Origin: JANSWP01 sp041941305
GTDB lineage: Bacteria; Bacteroidota; Bacteroidia; Chitinophagales; Saprospiraceae
Assembly (NCBI GenBank): GCA_041941305.1
Contig: JBGTQJ010000006.1
Span: forward strand, 209,234-273,233
DNA: 64,000 nt
Direction of reading: 5' to 3'
Below the pieces are notes generated by a model. It did no database searches and was not told the DNA's origin. It worked only from the letters and a program-made list of their open reading frames with translations. The stretch's first letter is position 1, and every line of letters begins with the position of its first letter. A program made the translations under genes and the position numbers. Shown one piece after another: positions 42,252-51,580 of the stretch.

Positions 42252-43355
42252 TTAAAGATTCAGGTTGTAACGAGTACTTCTACCGCCTCCGAATGGAATC
42301 AACACTCCTAATTCTACTAAGTTTTGCAGATCTCTGGTAGCGGTAGCTTTTGAGGTTTTAACAATAGAAATGTATTTTTTTGCACTCATCCCTCCCTCAA
42401 ATCCATCAGGACCTTCTTTGAGCATTCTTTGGATCACTTTTTCTTGTCGTTCATTCAGTAGAGCTTTATATCGGTCAAAGAATTTCGTCTTTTTAAGGGT
42501 GAAATTGATCTGGGCTTCTGCCTGACTTTGGGCATCCAAGATTGTTGTTACAAAGTAATTTATCCAAGAGGTGATTTCATTGGATCTTTGGGCTTTCATC
42601 AAGGCATTGTAGTAATCATTCTTTTTTGCTTCGATGGTTTTAGATAAGCTTAGAAGTATTGGCATCCCTACTCCTTGAGATAAGGCTTTTTCAGAAATAG
42701 CCCTTCCAATCCTTCCATTCCCATCTTCATATGGATGAATCGTTTCAAAATAAACATGGGCAATTGCTGATCTTATCGGTGCTTTTTGTATTTCGAATCT
42801 TCCACCTGGTTCAGTATCATTAAACCATTGAATGAAATGTTTCATTTCCTTAGGGACTATATTGGATGGAGGAGCTTCAAAGTGAACTTTTTCCTTTCCC
42901 ATAGCACCAGAAACAACCTGCATTGGTTCTTCATGACTTCGCCATTCACAAACTTTTACTCCCCTACTCCCCTCCATCAACATTCCATGCCAGGAATGCA
43001 AAGTAGATTCTGTTAATTTATCGACATAAGTATCTCTGACGCTGATCATCAATTGTGCAACTCCATTTGCTCTCTTATCTTTTATAGGCTCAAGGGTTTT
43101 ATTCAATCCCAAATTATTTCGAATGGACGACATCACATCGACTCGACTTAAGTATTCCCCTTCTATCTCTGAAGTTTTGATGGCTTCTGAAACCATCATG
43201 TCTATGATAGTTTGAGTTTGGGCATCTTCCGGCAAGGCATCCAATATACCTCTTATATAGCCCATTTTTTCTGCAAAAGCGTACAGCTTTTCTTCAACCT
43301 CGGTAAGGTCGTATTTGAAATTAGGCCAGTCTTTTTGTTGCCAATTGTAAACCAT
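42252..43355 (-). CDS. Fic-family AMP-transferase with N-terminal inhibition motif
   Basis: 367 residues. The N-terminal helical domain (DUF4172-like, about 1-100) includes the autoinhibitory helix motif TSEIEGE (61-67, matching S/TxxxEG). The Fic core has HPYEDGNGRIGR (207-218), so His207 and the P-loop-like residues are intact. A C-terminal winged-helix follows (about 310-367, GGMSAKKYISIVKTSKATATRDLQNLVELG). Fic proteins usually attach AMP to hydroxyl groups of target proteins, and this class II form restrains itself. The target is unknown. It may be a toxin-like or stress-sensing protein; no antitoxin gene is needed because inhibition is internal. Confidence 0.93.
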   Translation of the reverse strand: MVYNWQQKDWPNFKYDLTEVEEKLYAFAEKMGYIRGILDALPEDAQTQTIIDMMVSEAIKTSEIEGEYLSRVDVMSSIRNNLGLNKTLEPIKDKRANGVAQLMISVRDTYVDKLTESTLHSWHGMLMEGSRGVKVCEWRSHEEPMQVVSGAMGKEKVHFEAPPSNIVPKEMKHFIQWFNDTEPGGRFEIQKAPIRSAIAHVYFETIHPYEDGNGRIGRAISEKALSQGVGMPILLSLSKTIEAKKNDYYNALMKAQRSNEITSWINYFVTTILDAQSQAEAQINFTLKKTKFFDRYKALLNERQEKVIQRMLKEGPDGFEGGMSAKKYISIVKTSKATATRDLQNLVELGVLIPFGGGRSTRYNLNL

Positions 43356-43453
43356 GAGCCAATTATAATAGATATTTGGCTCAAAAACAAGATTTTTTTG
43401 AGGCGTTTACGACACCTAATCGGCTCATTGAAGAAAAAACACCTTGGTCTAAA

Positions 43454-43497
43454 ACAACTTTGGCATTCCGATCAAGAGACTAGAATGCCAAAGTTGT
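43454..43497. repeat. 15-bp perfect inverted repeat
   Basis: ACAACTTTGGCATTC (43454-43468) and its exact reverse complement (43483-43497) with a 14-nt loop, after the stop of the haem-oxygenase-like gene on the minus strand. A likely transcript-end hairpin without a T-run. Confidence 0.7.
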
Positions 43498-43524
43498 CTT
43501 ATCCAGTGGAATATTACCTTAAAA

Positions 43525-44220
43525 TCAATTCATTACAATATTTGAAAGATCGTCTAAAAAGACTTCCCTTGCATCAAAGGATTTTGTCATTCCTGAAATA
43601 ATTTTCTTGACTTTCATACTATCCTGTAACCAACTTTCAATGGCAGCTAGCAAACTATTTGAATGTACAGGATCCAAGTCAACATGTTCCAGAAAGAAGC
43701 TAGCGTCAATCTTAATGCCATGCCTTTTACTAAATTTTTCAAGACCAGTAGCCACTTTTTTATGCCTGTAAGGAGTTGTATTCTCCAACCCAAAAATAAT
43801 AGCTCCGATCATTTCCTCTCTCAGTCCACTATGAAACATATCAAAATGAACATTTTTGAAATGCTTAATTCCTTCAATTGTTTCAACGTTTTTCCATTCT
43901 TCTTCTTTAATTCCTAATGATTTCATAAATCTACGAAATTGCTCAGGATGCGATAGTTTATCACTAATTGAAGAATCTTCGCTGATCCCGTACTCATCAC
44001 CAATAATTTCGGCCAATGCGACTTCCAGGTTTTCATTATCTGCTATAGTTAATGCACCTGCTAAATAGGTTCGAAAAACTTTAACATGACCATAATAACA
44101 TAAAGCAAATCTTTTTAATTGCTGGAATGTAAAATCACCTGATTCCATCCACTCCCAAAACGGATGTTTGAAACCCTTGTGGTTCGTATAAGACTTTTCA
44201 ATTTTTTTGATTACTGTCAT
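43525..44220 (-). CDS. haem-oxygenase-like (TenA/CADD-type) iron enzyme
   Basis: ATG 44220 (MTVIKKIEKSYTNHKGFKHPFWEWMESG) is chosen. The 231 residues fold, by motif, like the haem-oxygenase-like diiron group: HPFWEWMESGDFTFQQLKRF near the N-terminus, an acidic pair in LAEIIGDEYG (about 69-78), and HVDLDPVHS (about 180-188) with the conserved second histidine. Members include CADD, PqqC-like and iron-containing redox enzymes. The particular reaction is not visible. The gene lies upstream of the Fic gene on the same strand but is separated by a palindrome, so co-transcription is uncertain. Confidence 0.75.
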   Translation of the reverse strand: MTVIKKIEKSYTNHKGFKHPFWEWMESGDFTFQQLKRFALCYYGHVKVFRTYLAGALTIADNENLEVALAEIIGDEYGISEDSSISDKLSHPEQFRRFMKSLGIKEEEWKNVETIEGIKHFKNVHFDMFHSGLREEMIGAIIFGLENTTPYRHKKVATGLEKFSKRHGIKIDASFFLEHVDLDPVHSNSLLAAIESWLQDSMKVKKIISGMTKSFDAREVFLDDLSNIVMN

Positions 44221-44509
44221 AATTGTTTTATAGCTTTTTAAAAGCAAAAAGAATGAGAGACACCTAGGTACACTCAAAATCTAATGCCCAAATTAAGATA
44301 CTATTGACTTGATTTAAATCCGGATAAGAATCAGTTATATATAACCGAAAGAGTAAAAAGGTTTTGGAGGGGTTATTTTTTTTAATTGAACTCCAAATTT
44401 TGAGGAACCTTCTGTTGTTTTTTAATTCTTTAAAAAAAATCACTTAAACCAAACTATTTCGGTTTATTGGTTATTAAGTAATAACTGTCTCTAACTCAAT
44501 CCTCATATT

Positions 44510-45127
44510 ATGGGCCTACATTACTTACCAGATCGACTGATTGTCAAAAAAATTCTGTCCTATGTGGAGCAAGACATTGTGGATGTTTATAAATGCATTA
44601 GGACAGAAAACAATTATTACCCTTCTATTTTTCGATTAGCACATAAAAAATTTGAATTTGATAAGCAGGTAGCTGAAGATGTATGTTCAAATACGTTTTT
44701 CGAAATGATTGGTACAATTAGAAATAAAAAAGGATTTGACTTTTCCAAAGGGAAACTAAGTACCTTTTACTATTCGATTGGGCAGAATAGGTGTTTAAAT
44801 ATCAATCGAAAAACATCCAATCAAGATAAACACAATTTCAAAGTTGAAAAACATTTTTATCAAAGTCCGAAAACACTTGATAAACTGAACAATGACCTGG
44901 ATGCCCCAAAAATTAAATATTCTATGGGGAATCTTCTGGATGAAATTCTGAAGCCAAAGGAAAAAAACCTAATCCTGGCAGTGTACTATAGTCGAATTAA
45001 GTTGGTAACGTATTCTGAGATTTCCGAAATCAATTTGAATACTGTAAAGACTACTCATAAAAGTGCATTGAAAAAATTAAGGCAGGATGAGAGAGTCAGG
45101 TTATTATATAAAATCGTTTTACAATAA
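44510..45127 (+). CDS. ECF-type sigma factor preceding the pyruvate-kinase-like fusion gene
   Basis: 205 residues. Region 2 is near 38-100 (IFRLAHKKFEFDKQVAEDVCSNTFFEMI and LSTFYYSIGQNRCLNINRK), region 4 near 135-205 (LDEILKPKEKNLILAVYYS and ITYSEISEINLNTVKTTHKSALKKL-like helix-turn-helix; the actual text reads LVTYSEISEI). A sigma factor of this kind usually has a regulatory partner beside it. The next gene begins 13 nt downstream and opens with an anti-sigma-like head, so a paired system is likely. Its promoter and targets cannot be told from this window. Confidence 0.78.
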   Translation: MGLHYLPDRLIVKKILSYVEQDIVDVYKCIRTENNYYPSIFRLAHKKFEFDKQVAEDVCSNTFFEMIGTIRNKKGFDFSKGKLSTFYYSIGQNRCLNINRKTSNQDKHNFKVEKHFYQSPKTLDKLNNDLDAPKIKYSMGNLLDEILKPKEKNLILAVYYSRIKLVTYSEISEINLNTVKTTHKSALKKLRQDERVRLLYKIVLQ

Positions 45128-45140
45128 CACCAATTGAACT

Positions 45141-47405
45141 ATGAAAAGCAATTTATCTGAGAAACTAAGGTATATCTGGAATCAAATGGATGGTATTGAG
45201 AAATATGAATTTGAAAACCAGATGGAGCACAACGAGGAATTGGAAGAAGAAATCAAGTTTATGAAATTCCTGGAACAAGGAATCGTCGGAGAAATAGAAC
45301 AAAACTCAAAAGCAGTAGAGTTGGCTATGGAACACAAAAAAAGAATGGAAAAGCGGGAGTCCTTGAACCGAATTCCCTTGAGCAAAGATTTTCCAAGAAC
45401 TAAAATCATTGCAACACTTGGCTCGCCCGAAAAAGGGTTTTATAAAAATGGAATTTATAATGAATTAGGCATCGAGATTCCAAATCCTACCTTAAAGACA
45501 ATTATTCAAACATTCTTTGAAAAAGATGTTGAAACCATCAGGGTGGATATGAACGAATTTAAGCCTGAAGAATTTCCGCTCATAAAAGAAACGATCTATC
45601 AAGTAGAAAAGGAATTTGAAAGGAAATATAATTTGCCTAAAAGGGTGGGTTTGATGGTTGATCTTCCTGGACCAAAAATTAATTTTAGAAACGATTTCAT
45701 TCTACCTTCAAATACGCTAAATATTTGTCTCTCTCCCAAAGATCAGGATTTCGTTTCTTATGAGGAGTATGGAAAAGATGGAATTATTCCTACCGAGTCA
45801 ACTGTGAATATTCTGATATCACCAGACTCAACTGAAATGGAGAAGGTCATATATAATATTTTCAATGACTTAAAAGAAAAACTAAATGGTTCAACTGATA
45901 ATAATCCTATTTTGGCTTACATAGGTGAGAAAGACTGCATCTTAAAAATTGAACATGTTGATTTGGAAAAGGGACTGATAAGTAGTATGATTTTGTCTCA
46001 TCCCAATGAAGCAAAATTGATAAAAAAAGAAACTTCTTTTAATATTAGAAGTTTAGACAAATCAATCTGTGCCTTAACTAGCAGAGATATTGAAATTCTT
46101 CATTCCGTTTTGGAAGCTGATTATGAAGGTTGGCCCCATTCCCGACCAAGAATGATCTCACATATCGCCCTATCTTTTTGTCAAGAAAGGGAAGACCCCA
46201 GGGCTTTACTTTTTTCAATAATAAATTGGCTGCTGCACCAAAATAAGTTTATAGAAAATGTGGAATGCCAGGAGTTGCTGCAGTATGTCTCAAATGATGG
46301 TAGACAGAGAATAAGCTATGAAGAAATTAATGGGTTAAAAGACAGTATTGTGGAGGTCTCCAATCATCTACCTTTAATAATTTCTAAAATAGAGACTAAA
46401 AAAGGTGCACAACAAATACAGGAGATTCTTGATTTTTCTGACGGTGTTATGATAACAAGTGGTGCCTTTGGAGTTGAGCAAGATTTGCCTGATTATTCCA
46501 AAAAAATTACCTGTATTGCTAACAGACGTGGTAAAGCAATCGTTTTTGCTAAACCAATGTTGCGAAGTATGCAAACTAGTTTTGAATGTTCAAGTTCAGA
46601 AGCTACAGATGTTTTTAATACGGTTTTGGATGGAGCAGATGCCATTATGCTTTCAAAAGAAACTTCAAATGGAATGTATCCTGGACATGTTATAGATACT
46701 GTCAAAAATATTGTTTTGAAGGCAGAAGAATACCAGGCGGAAGATGATAAAGGAACAAGGAAATTAAATAAATCATTTCTGAAAATTCGAACTGAATTAG
46801 AGCAACGTGTCAATAACTTTTTAGCACAAAATCGATGGCAAAAACTTACACAGATCTATCTCGGAATATTAAAGAGCCCTGTTCAACAATATAAATTCAA
46901 TCAATGTGACTATCGTTTACTCAATTTAATATGTGGGGTGAAATCAGATAGATTGGAAAAACAGTACTCTACAGATAATATTACTCATGCAGCATGTACC
47001 ATGTCAACTGATGAAAACATCCAAGCAATAGTCTGCGCTACAACAAGTGGAAGAACTGCCAGAATGATTGCAAGGTTTAAACCAAAGGCCTGGATAATTG
47101 CTCATTCCTACTCAGAGTTTGTTCAACGAAAGCTTTCAATTGTAAGGGGAGTAATCGTATTAGAGACATTAAAAGACGCAGAAAAACTAAAAACGGTATC
47201 CCAGTTAATGCGAAAATCCAAACAACTTCTTATCAGAAACAATATTTCTTTACCCGTTATCTACACCTGTGGAACGCCTGTTGGTAAAGTGGGAAGTTCA
47301 AATCTCATTCATAGACTGGATGCGTTCTCTATTGAGGCATGGGAAGAAAACAATGACGAGGTAGACCCGATTATCGGAGAATTGTTACGAGATTTTATTG
47401 CTTAA
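45141..47405 (+). CDS. anti-sigma-like head fused to a degenerate pyruvate kinase
   Basis: 754 residues. The head (1-60, SEKLRYIWNQMDGIEKYEFE and EELEEEIKFMKFLEQ) resembles the N-terminus of Bacteroidota anti-sigma proteins. The remainder follows pyruvate kinase order: TKIIATLGSP (87-96), ETIRVDMNEF (131-140), VGLMVDLPGPKIN (169-181), SKIETKKG (~413-421), DGVMITSGAFGVEQD (~433-447), FAKPMLRSM (~468-476), DGADAIMLSKETSNGMYP (~496-513), and a C-terminal domain with CATTSGRTARMIARFKP. Key residues have changed: the RGDLG acid is now Ala (SGAFG), the catalytic Thr of ATQML is Lys (AKPML), and RxNxSHG has become RVDMNEF. The Lys-Glu of SKIE is kept. I infer a ligand-sensing pseudoenzyme that controls the adjacent sigma factor rather than a glycolytic enzyme. 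No membrane helix, so cytoplasmic. Confidence 0.85.
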   Translation: MKSNLSEKLRYIWNQMDGIEKYEFENQMEHNEELEEEIKFMKFLEQGIVGEIEQNSKAVELAMEHKKRMEKRESLNRIPLSKDFPRTKIIATLGSPEKGFYKNGIYNELGIEIPNPTLKTIIQTFFEKDVETIRVDMNEFKPEEFPLIKETIYQVEKEFERKYNLPKRVGLMVDLPGPKINFRNDFILPSNTLNICLSPKDQDFVSYEEYGKDGIIPTESTVNILISPDSTEMEKVIYNIFNDLKEKLNGSTDNNPILAYIGEKDCILKIEHVDLEKGLISSMILSHPNEAKLIKKETSFNIRSLDKSICALTSRDIEILHSVLEADYEGWPHSRPRMISHIALSFCQEREDPRALLFSIINWLLHQNKFIENVECQELLQYVSNDGRQRISYEEINGLKDSIVEVSNHLPLIISKIETKKGAQQIQEILDFSDGVMITSGAFGVEQDLPDYSKKITCIANRRGKAIVFAKPMLRSMQTSFECSSSEATDVFNTVLDGADAIMLSKETSNGMYPGHVIDTVKNIVLKAEEYQAEDDKGTRKLNKSFLKIRTELEQRVNNFLAQNRWQKLTQIYLGILKSPVQQYKFNQCDYRLLNLICGVKSDRLEKQYSTDNITHAACTMSTDENIQAIVCATTSGRTARMIARFKPKAWIIAHSYSEFVQRKLSIVRGVIVLETLKDAEKLKTVSQLMRKSKQLLIRNNISLPVIYTCGTPVGKVGSSNLIHRLDAFSIEAWEENNDEVDPIIGELLRDFIA

Positions 47406-47428
47406 TTGTTGACAGAACTCTTTTACCT

Positions 47429-47647
47429 TCAATATGTCATCAAAGGTAGTCGCAAGGCCATCCAAAAAGAAGCACCAGGATCCTCAAACTTCATCTCAAA
47501 AAGCGCAAAGGGCTTTTTCGTCTGATCCGGATTAAAGCGAGTAATCTTGTTATACTCCCCTTCAGAAAGCTCCAGTGCTTCCAAAATGCCTTTTCCCAAC
47601 ATAAATCTTCGGAATGGTCGGTAGCTTTTGTAGCCGTAGTGAAACAT
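47429..47647 (-). CDS. hypothetical 72-aa protein
   Basis: The start is ATG 47647 (MFHYGYKSYRPFRRFMLGKGILEALELSE), since the preceding in-frame codon is TTG. It holds an aromatic- and arginine-rich N-terminus and ends in SFWMALRLPLMTY. No family recognised. It follows the 34-aa gene by 3 nt, suggesting translational coupling, and both share the promoter at 47786-47814. Convergent to the pyruvate-kinase-like fusion gene, with 23 nt between stops. Confidence 0.55.
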   Translation of the reverse strand: MFHYGYKSYRPFRRFMLGKGILEALELSEGEYNKITRFNPDQTKKPFALFEMKFEDPGASFWMALRLPLMTY

Positions 47648-47650
47648 CAA

Positions 47651-47755
47651 TTATTTCTTGCTGATGTAAGGGACGAGCAGGATGTGAACCTTGTAAATCT
47701 TTCCCACTTTTTTGACCAATTGCTCAGGGTGGGTAGTGTTTTTTAGTGTGTTCAT
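47651..47755 (-). CDS. 34-aa small protein, first gene of a two-gene unit
   Basis: ATG 47755 opens MNTLKNTTHPEQLVKKVGKIYKVHILLVPYISKK (split here only by its natural phrases; the first half is polar, the second a short hydrophobic VHILLVPYI stretch). It ends 3 nt before the next gene. A promoter with a -7 box lies just upstream, and an 8-bp hairpin (GATGATGA / TCATCATC, 47759-47785) sits in its leader. No family recognised. Confidence 0.45.
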   Translation of the reverse strand: MNTLKNTTHPEQLVKKVGKIYKVHILLVPYISKK

Positions 47756-47785
47756 AGGTGATGATGAGTCGGTTACAATCATCAT

Positions 47786-47814
47786 CAAAGTTAGTGTTTT
47801 TATCTACCATGCAA
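47786..47814 (-). promoter_or_regulatory. Bacteroidota promoter of the small two-gene unit
   Basis: On the minus strand TTG (47814-47812), 18 nt, TAACTTTG (47793-47786), a full -7 match. The spacing is at the short end of the range. It is followed by the hairpin in the leader. Confidence 0.55.
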
Positions 47815-47876
47815 AATAAGTAATTGAAAAAGAGAGTTTTATATATTGTAATTTCATAATGCTAAATAAGGCTCAA

Positions 47877-49997
47877 TTATTTATTTGTTTTAGTTGTGCC
47901 TTCAATAACTGAAATATCCGGAATAATGTGAAAAAGAGTATCCTCTTGGTTGATATTGTTGATTTTAAATAGTCTTAAGCAGTTTTTACATCTTCTTGGT
48001 TTGTTGAATAGATAATAAAAAGAAGAATTATTGGTTTCAGACAAATATCTTATATAGCTGTAATGATTAAAGAGTTGACTTCTAGTTTTATCATCAAAAA
48101 TATCTGGGAACCATGAATCTAATTCTTCATCAGTTGCAAAATCACAGTTTAGATAATTTTGGTAAACGCTGTCCATTTTTTCTCTTTCCCCAACTATTGA
48201 ATAACTGTCTCCAGGTGAGCCCATCGCTCTTGCTCTTTTCGAACATCTATTTGACTTATTGTACAATTGAGATGCTCTTGATAAATCGAGGCAAAATTCC
48301 TTAGAGAAGTCTTTTATTTCAGCCGTACCTCCAATAAATTTAATTAGACTATCTGGTAAAAGTTCTCTTTTTTCAGCAATCTTAAAAAATTCCATTTGAT
48401 TTGGTAAAACATATAGTGCAAAATATTCAGATTGAATATTGAGTAGAAGATTAAAGTTTTCAATTCCTAATATGGTGTAATTAAACTCACCATTATTTGG
48501 AACAGAATTTTCAAATTTCGTATTTAACAAAAATGAACTGCAGAACTTTATGCTGTCCATTTTTGAATCAATAAATCTTACATGGTGTAAATCGGAATTT
48601 TCAATTTTCGCATTCCTTAAGTCTGCATTTTTAAATGTTGTAGGTAACACCATCCCACCATAAGGCGTTCTTAAGGAGCCAAAATTGCCGGTTTCTGGAT
48701 CCTTATTTTTGAATTCTGGTAAACGTAATAGGAGATTCACTTCATCTGCTACTGCTCTTTTATTTTTAACATATTTATCTTCACAGAGGTAAGTCGGAGA
48801 CCATTTATTAGAAAAGGAAGCATATGACATATCTGAATGAACAAAGGAACCATTCTCAAACAATACACTTTTCAAATCGCTACCTCTTATATCAGCAGAA
48901 TCTAGAACTATAGATGTGGCATTGCATGCATTCAAAATTGCCATTATCAAATTTGCATTAGTGAAATTTGTACCAATTAAATCTGATAATGTCAAATCAG
49001 CGCTTTGGAAATTGGCGTTTTTGCAGGATGCAAAACTTAGGTTACTTAATCGGACACTTGAATTTTCAAAATTAGCATTATCCAAATGGGCATATTTCAA
49101 ATTAATCCAGTCCAAATATTTAAAACTCAAATCAAACCCTTCCAATTCAGCATAAGAAAAATCACTTCTTTGAAAGATTACTTTATAGGTTTGAGTATCT
49201 AATTCACTTTCAAGTAAAGCCAACAGCAACTGACCTCTTTCAGGGCTTTTCAATTTTGTGGTTAAGGAGTCTCCGTCCAAATAATAATAAGGCTTGAATG
49301 CTCTACTCAAATTGACAATTCGCCCAATCAATGCATTACTTAAGGTCCTGTTTTCTTGACTTAATTCAGCATTCATATCGTTGATAACATCGCTGAATAA
49401 AAATATTAGTGAGCTTCTTCGATCTGCTTCCTGAAGATAAGTTTGCTGAATTATCCTATTATTCTGTACCTCTATTTTTTCATTCTGCAAATCTAATTTC
49501 TCATTCTGCTTCATCAAAACTGTAGTTCCTAACAACCCAAATGCTGCTGCAAATGCTCCAATAAATATCCGGGCTATGAAATTATTAATACCTTGCATAA
49601 ATCGCATTTGTAGAAAAACAGGAACATCATTTTTGAGGCGTTCTTTTTCCTCAGGGGTTAGTCCCATGGGGAAATAATTAATGGCAGCTCGACTGAGTCC
49701 GATTGCTACTGTTTGGGATGTACCAATGAGTTTTTGATATTCAGAACGTCTCCCAATGAGCCAAAGGAATAGTTCCTTTGAGACTAGATAGGAGATAACT
49801 AGGAAAATTCCTGAAAGTAAAAATAAAAGGGTAAGGAATGTGAGTACTTGAATTAATTTGCCATTATAGATGTAATAGACTGCGAAACCCAAACTTGCAA
49901 GAAGGGCTAATAATAGAATTTGTTTCCACCACGGAAGTTCAAGGCGATTTTTATTAGGGATTTTATGCAGGATGCTTGGTGCTCGTTCCTTGGTCAT
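47877..49997 (-). CDS. membrane protein with pentapeptide-repeat domain
   Basis: ATG 49997 (MTKERAPSILHKIPNKNRLELPWWKQILL) is chosen; an in-frame start 20 codons earlier is possible. The ~706 residues have two membrane helices near 30-75 (QILLLALLASLGFAVYYIY and LTFLTLLFLLSGIFLVISYLV) and a third near 150-170 (IARIFIGAFAAAFGLLGTTVL). A polar coil follows, then a pentapeptide-repeat stretch (about 290-440, with A(D/N)LxxSDL units such as ANFENSSVRLSNLSFASC and NANLIMAILN). The C-terminal ~150 residues form a separate domain. The phrase SPERGQLLLALLESELDTQTYK is shared with the neighbour at 50094, so the two are paralogues. Function unknown; possibly a membrane effector. Confidence 0.75.
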   Translation of the reverse strand: MTKERAPSILHKIPNKNRLELPWWKQILLLALLASLGFAVYYIYNGKLIQVLTFLTLLFLLSGIFLVISYLVSKELFLWLIGRRSEYQKLIGTSQTVAIGLSRAAINYFPMGLTPEEKERLKNDVPVFLQMRFMQGINNFIARIFIGAFAAAFGLLGTTVLMKQNEKLDLQNEKIEVQNNRIIQQTYLQEADRRSSLIFLFSDVINDMNAELSQENRTLSNALIGRIVNLSRAFKPYYYLDGDSLTTKLKSPERGQLLLALLESELDTQTYKVIFQRSDFSYAELEGFDLSFKYLDWINLKYAHLDNANFENSSVRLSNLSFASCKNANFQSADLTLSDLIGTNFTNANLIMAILNACNATSIVLDSADIRGSDLKSVLFENGSFVHSDMSYASFSNKWSPTYLCEDKYVKNKRAVADEVNLLLRLPEFKNKDPETGNFGSLRTPYGGMVLPTTFKNADLRNAKIENSDLHHVRFIDSKMDSIKFCSSFLLNTKFENSVPNNGEFNYTILGIENFNLLLNIQSEYFALYVLPNQMEFFKIAEKRELLPDSLIKFIGGTAEIKDFSKEFCLDLSRASQLYNKSNRCSKRARAMGSPGDSYSIVGEREKMDSVYQNYLNCDFATDEELDSWFPDIFDDKTRSQLFNHYSYIRYLSETNNSSFYYLFNKPRRCKNCLRLFKINNINQEDTLFHIIPDISVIEGTTKTNK

Positions 49998-50093
49998 TTT
50001 GTTGGGTTTTGAATATTTTTTTATTTGGTATCCTGAAATAATAGACTGTTTACACATTTGTTGAAAAAAATCAGTAGTAATAGGGATATGAAG

Positions 50094-51380
50094 TCAATCT
50101 CCTGTATAAATATTATCTAACATTATCTTAAATGGGAATCTAAATAAATTAGGATTCAATTCTCTCAATTGTTTTTCAATTTCCTCAGGTATATTTTCAC
50201 ATTTATAAAGGGTCTCCGCCTTTGATAATGAATGATAGGTTAGTCCTGTAGCTTCTCTAAAATTAGCAAATGGAAGTTGGGAACCTTCGAAATCAACCTC
50301 AGTTAAATTGGTACCAAAAAACTTTGTTCCCCATAGTTTTGAAGATCTTAAATCAGCATGCTCTAAGTTAGCATCAGTAAAATCTGCTCCTTTGAGATTT
50401 GAGAAGCGTAAATCAGAATATTTAACTTGAGCATTCCAAAAAGTAGCTCTTTCCATATCCGCTCCCCAGAGATCAACCTCATTCATATTCGAACCAAGAA
50501 ATGTAGCATTTCTCAAACTTGATTCCCACATAGTACTAGAATAGATATTCATGCTGTCCATTCTTGCATCATCAAGGTTAATTTTTTCGAATGTAGTTTT
50601 TCTAATTAATTGCTTCAAGGTATGAGAATCAAAATTACTATTCATAATATTCACTAACAACTGTCCTCTCTCAGGACTCAACGGTTTATCTATCAATTTA
50701 CCATCTTTTAGATAATAATATGGCTTTAATGATTGGCTCAGAGCTGGTATCCTTCCAATTGTTTGAGGCGTCAATTTTCGACTGCCATTGGGATTGATTG
50801 TAGTATCCTTCAACTCCTCATCAACTTTATCCATAATGTTACTCATTAGGAACACCAGAGAGCTTCTACGGGTGCCTTCTGCTAATTCATTTTGACTTTT
50901 GATGAGTTCATTTTGATTATATAACAAAACTGTTCCCAACAACCCTCCAATTGCGGCGAAAATCATAATACCCACCCTCAAACCCCAATTCCTAAAATTG
51001 GACCAGAGAAGATAATTCAACACCCTGGGAGCTATCCACTTAAATTGCTGTCGGTTTTCAGAAGTTGCGTTTGGCAAATTATCTGCAATGGTATCTGTAA
51101 GAGTATGGATATTTTCCTGTGCTTCCTGCAGGACGGTGTCGAATTCGATGTCTTCGCCAAATACTTTTCGAATGATGCGCTCACGATTCCAGGTAAAGGT
51201 TAGAAAACCAATCAGGAAAATGATGAAAGTGGTAATGAGAATTGTAACTAGTATAGGTGTAGTAATCGGAAGATAATCTAGAAAATAGAAGGCGATGAGT
51301 ACACCAACAAGTATTCCCAGGATTAGACCAATAATTAGTTTTTGGTTGGATTTTTTCCCAACTTCAGACTTGCTATCCAT
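50094..51380 (-). CDS. second pentapeptide-repeat membrane protein
   Basis: 428 residues, paralogous to the gene at 47877 but shorter. Membrane helices lie near 16-33, 38-58 (PILVTILITTFIIFLIGFLTF) and 136-155 (VGIMIFAAIGGLLGTVLLY). The same SPERGQLLVNIMNSNFDSHTLKQL phrase is followed by pentapeptide repeats (about 275-370, units such as ANLEHADLRSSKLWG and ADMERATFWNAQ). The product ends soon after the repeats without the extra C-terminal domain of its paralogue. It lies in the same direction, 97 nt upstream of the larger gene. The pairing suggests two parts of one system. Confidence 0.8.
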   Translation of the reverse strand: MDSKSEVGKKSNQKLIIGLILGILVGVLIAFYFLDYLPITTPILVTILITTFIIFLIGFLTFTWNRERIIRKVFGEDIEFDTVLQEAQENIHTLTDTIADNLPNATSENRQQFKWIAPRVLNYLLWSNFRNWGLRVGIMIFAAIGGLLGTVLLYNQNELIKSQNELAEGTRRSSLVFLMSNIMDKVDEELKDTTINPNGSRKLTPQTIGRIPALSQSLKPYYYLKDGKLIDKPLSPERGQLLVNIMNSNFDSHTLKQLIRKTTFEKINLDDARMDSMNIYSSTMWESSLRNATFLGSNMNEVDLWGADMERATFWNAQVKYSDLRFSNLKGADFTDANLEHADLRSSKLWGTKFFGTNLTEVDFEGSQLPFANFREATGLTYHSLSKAETLYKCENIPEEIEKQLRELNPNLFRFPFKIMLDNIYTGD

Positions 51381-51401
51381 GATTACTCGACTTCATTTTT
51401 A

Positions 51402-51527
51402 TTAAAAGTTATCCCCATTTTCTTCTTCATCCAAATTCCCCATTGCAGTCATATACAGCCAATCCCCTACTTCTAATGACATCCATTTATCTGAACAATT
51501 TTCATTGCGCTCTAAAAAGTAAGTCAT
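51402..51527 (-). CDS. small 41-aa acidic protein
   Basis: ATG 51527 opens a 41-codon frame, MTYFLERNENCSDKWMSLEV and so on, ending NGDNF. It is acidic at the C-terminus (DEEENGD) and sits 21 nt before the pentapeptide-repeat gene at 51380. No similar protein is known to me; it may be an operon leader or a small membrane-linked partner. The evidence is composition and position only. Confidence 0.35.
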   Translation of the reverse strand: MTYFLERNENCSDKWMSLEVGDWLYMTAMGNLDEEENGDNF

Positions 51528-51580
51528 TCCGAGAATATTAACGCTTATCTAAAACTTTATTGAGTTGTTATGAGGCATAT

